Assembly: GCF_000337795.1 (NCBI RefSeq)
Contig: NZ_AOLP01000001.1
Span: 248,001 to 312,000, forward strand
Reading direction: 5' to 3'
DNA: 64,000 nucleotides
Source: Haloferax denitrificans ATCC 35960
GTDB taxonomy: Archaea; Halobacteriota; Halobacteria; Halobacteriales; Haloferacaceae
The notes beneath the pieces are model-generated. The model saw only the letters and a list, made by a program, of their open reading frames with translations. It was not told the origin of the DNA and did no database searches. Shown one piece after another: positions 62,006 through 64,000 of this stretch. The stretch's first letter is position 1. Each line of letters starts with the position of its first letter. The translations under genes and the position numbers were made by a program.

Positions 62006-64000
62006 CAGTCGCTCACCTCGGCCGCGAGGAGGTCGGTCGACGCGGTCGTCTCGGGGTGTTCGAGGCGGACGGCGCACTGCTTGAAGTTCGGTTCGTTCGA
62101 CTGCGGGTCGACCGCGGGGCTGGTGAGTCGGTTGGTCATGGGGTGGTGAATAGAGAGCCAGACGAGGCCCGGCGGGACGGCGTCGTCGGGGTCGAGCGTC
62201 ACCGGAACCGATGCCCGGCGGGAGACGACGGTGGTTCGACGGTCGCCCTCGGGGTCGGCGACCGCGTCGCGGTGCGCGTCGATGGTGTCGGGGTGCGCGC
62301 GGGCGACCGGCTGGTCCGGCGTGTCGCTCCGCGTGCGGACGCCGGTGTTGTACCCGTCGGCCTCGCGGCCGGTCGTGAGCGTCAGCGGGTACGACTCGTC
62401 GGCGGGTTCGGGGAGCGACGACCCCGAGAGCGCGCTGAACTGCGCCTTCCCGGACGCCGTCGGGAACGACCACTCCGGGGCGTCCGACCCTTCGGCGTCG
62501 TCGTAGTAGCGATAGCCGCCCTCGCTTTTCGGGTCCGGCGCGGGCCAGCGGACGGCGCGCTCGCCGTCGAGTCGCGTGTACGACAGCCCCGAGCAGTCGG
62601 CGTCGGTCCCCTCGGTGAGCGCGGCGAACTCGTCGAACAGCTCGCTCGGCGAGACCGACGGCCGCGGGAGCAGTCCGGGCGCGACGCGGGCGGCCACGTC
62701 GGCGATGATGTCGAGGTCCTGCCTGACGCCCGGCGGCGTCTCGGTGGCCGGGCGGACCCGCGAGACGGTCCGCTCCATGTTCATCGTGGTCCCCTCGGCC
62801 TCGCCCCACGTCGCCGCGGGGAGCACCACGTCGGCGAGTTCGACCGTCTCGGACCGGAAGGCGTCCTGCACGACGAGGAACGAGTCTTCGAGGACCTCGC
62901 GGGCGGCCGTCGCGTCCGGGAACCCCGCGAGCGGGTTGGTGGCGACGGTCCAGACGACCGACGGCGACGACTCGAACATGCCGACCGGTCCCGGCCCGTT
63001 GTCGTCGGGGAGCCGAGAGACGGGCACGCCCCACGCCTCGGCGACGGTCCGGCGGTGGTCCGGGTGCTCGAACGGCCGATGGCCGGGCCACGTTCCCTTC
63101 GAGGAGACGACGCGAGTGCCCATCGAGTTCGCCTGTCCGGTGAGAGAAAAGGGGCCGGAGCCGGGGCCGAGGTTCCCCGAGGCGAGACAGAGGTTCACGA
63201 GCGCGCCGGCGGTCGCGGTGCCGCGGACGCTCTGGTTGACGCCCATGCCCCAGTAGACGAGCGTGGGCGCGTCGAGGAGCGACGCCAGTTTCTCGACTTC
63301 GTCGAGGGTGACGCCGGCCTCCGACGCCGCCTCCTCGACCGGGGGGAGTTCGTCGACGACGCGGTCGAACCCCTCGGTGTGCTCGCTGACGAACGCCTCG
63401 TCCACGGAGTCGGTCTCGACGAGGTGTCCGAGAACCGCCTGCGCCAGCGCGAGGTCGCCGCCGGGGTCGATGGCGACGTGGTCGTCGGCGACCGCCGCGG
63501 TCTTCGTCTCGACGGGGTCGACGACGACGAGGTCGCCGTCGTCGGCCGACTGGCGAATCCACCGGAACATCACGGGGTGGGCGACCGCCGGGTTCGCCCC
63601 CCAGACGAGGTGCGTCTCGGCCTCGGGGATGTCGTCGTAGGTCGGCGGCGGCGCGTCGCTCCCGAAGGCGCGGTAGTAGGCCTTGACCGCGCTCGCCATG
63701 CAGAGCGTCGTGTTCGCGTCGTAGTTTCGGGTGCCGATACCGCCGCGGGCGAGTTTTCCGAGGGCGTAGGCCGCCTCGTTCGTCTGCTGACCGCTCCCGA
63801 GGACGGCGACCTCGTCGGGGTCGTCGGCCATCGCGTCGGCGATGGCGTCTCCGGCGCGCGCGAGCGCGTCAGACCACGAGGTCTGGCGGAGTTCGCCGTT
63901 CTCCCTGACGAGCGGTCGCGTGAGCCACGACCCGTCGGGGTCGGCCGACTCGCGGATGCCGCGACCGCAGGCCAGCCCGTTGTTCACGGGGTGCGAGGGG
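62005..64000 (-). CDS. nasA: Assimilatory nitrate reductase catalytic subunit, 5' end beyond window
   Basis: About 664 residues of a molybdopterin oxidoreductase; the N-terminus with the first cysteines of its 4Fe-4S motif lies outside the window. The visible start (HPVNNGLACGRG) ends with the last cluster cysteine. Molybdopterin-binding pieces include LGSGQQTNEAAYALGKLAR, YWGMGVNQSVRGTATAGALV, and GLVWLSIHHPMTNRLTSPAV in the C-terminal domain. The neighbours (mobA, nirA) and the H. mediterranei precedent point to assimilatory nitrate reductase rather than formate dehydrogenase. The electron donor is probably ferredoxin. Confidence 0.9.
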   Translation of the reverse strand, partial: PSHPVNNGLACGRGIRESADPDGSWLTRPLVRENGELRQTSWSDALARAGDAIADAMADDPDEVAVLGSGQQTNEAAYALGKLARGGIGTRNYDANTTLCMASAVKAYYRAFGSDAPPPTYDDIPEAETHLVWGANPAVAHPVMFRWIRQSADDGDLVVVDPVETKTAAVADDHVAIDPGGDLALAQAVLGHLVETDSVDEAFVSEHTEGFDRVVDELPPVEEAASEAGVTLDEVEKLASLLDAPTLVYWGMGVNQSVRGTATAGALVNLCLASGNLGPGSGPFSLTGQANSMGTRVVSSKGTWPGHRPFEHPDHRRTVAEAWGVPVSRLPDDNGPGPVGMFESSPSVVWTVATNPLAGFPDATAAREVLEDSFLVVQDAFRSETVELADVVLPAATWGEAEGTTMNMERTVSRVRPATETPPGVRQDLDIIADVAARVAPGLLPRPSVSPSELFDEFAALTEGTDADCSGLSYTRLDGERAVRWPAPDPKSEGGYRYYDDAEGSDAPEWSFPTASGKAQFSALSGSSLPEPADESYPLTLTTGREADGYNTGVRTRSDTPDQPVARAHPDTIDAHRDAVADPEGDRRTTVVSRRASVPVTLDPDDAVPPGLVWLSIHHPMTNRLTSPAVDPQSNEPNFKQCAVRLEHPETTASTDLLAAEVSD

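Overview
The window is a piece of a haloarchaeal main chromosome, almost certainly Haloferax or a close relative. The evidence is high GC with strong third-position GC bias, acidic proteins, halophile-only families (HalOD1, bacterio-opsin-activator HTH-10, DUF5809/DUF5810/DUF5811-type proteins), TATA boxes about 27-32 bases before start codons (leaderless transcripts), and a gene order (pgi, infB, pdaD, panB, mutS-mutL, mer, cofE) that I associate from memory with Haloferax. About 60 protein genes are supported. I saw no tRNA, rRNA, CRISPR array or insertion sequence.

Layout. 1-4.2 kb: a membrane-protein tail, pgi, a CPBP protease-like protein, then a PRC-barrel gene and nob1. 4.4-11.2 kb: infB (aIF5B), two small membrane genes, a histidine kinase, pdaD, proteasome ATPase panB and a dUTPase-like gene. 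11.4-20.5 kb: aconitase, rimI, a very long Bat-type regulator, HalOD1, a co-directional run (DUF5810, DUF5809, NUDIX, rhodanese) and aIF1. 20.5-27.4 kb (minus strand): a secreted low-complexity protein, a membrane-anchored winged-helix protein, and a MoxR/DUF58/transglutaminase operon. 27.5-32.1 kb: mutS and mutL, overlapping by four bases. 32.2-36.5 kb: small proteins, the F420 genes mer-like and cofE, a phosphoesterase, and a NUDIX-eIF2B-like fusion.

36.6-38.9 kb is the one clearly foreign-looking segment. It is strikingly AT-rich and carries two overlapping minus-strand genes: a 497-residue protein with PIN nuclease, GNAT-like and ASCH-like segments, and a small stand-alone ASCH protein. 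I recognise no described system with this make-up; it is the best candidate for a new (defence- or toxin-like, RNA-directed) module.

38.9-59 kb returns to core genes: a DUF3179 lipoprotein, a hydroxyacid dehydrogenase, EngB, two small regulators, an MTHFS-like protein, a DUF389 protein, a SIMPL lipoprotein, a NOG1-like GTPase, Tsr3, SerRS, a DASS transporter, an MBL hydrolase, a fatty-acyl-CoA ligase, a CPA1-RCK antiporter and a thiolase. 59.1-64 kb is an assimilatory nitrate-reduction cluster on the minus strand: nasA (cut by the window end), a possible 18-codon coupled ORF, mobA, nirA with a palindrome before its start, and a small acidic protein.

Working themes are ribosome biogenesis and translation (aIF5B, aIF1, Nob1, Tsr3, NOG1-like, EngB, SerRS), central carbon metabolism (Pgi, aconitase, thiolase, acyl-CoA ligase), F420 and folate-type C1 chemistry, mismatch repair, and nitrate assimilation.
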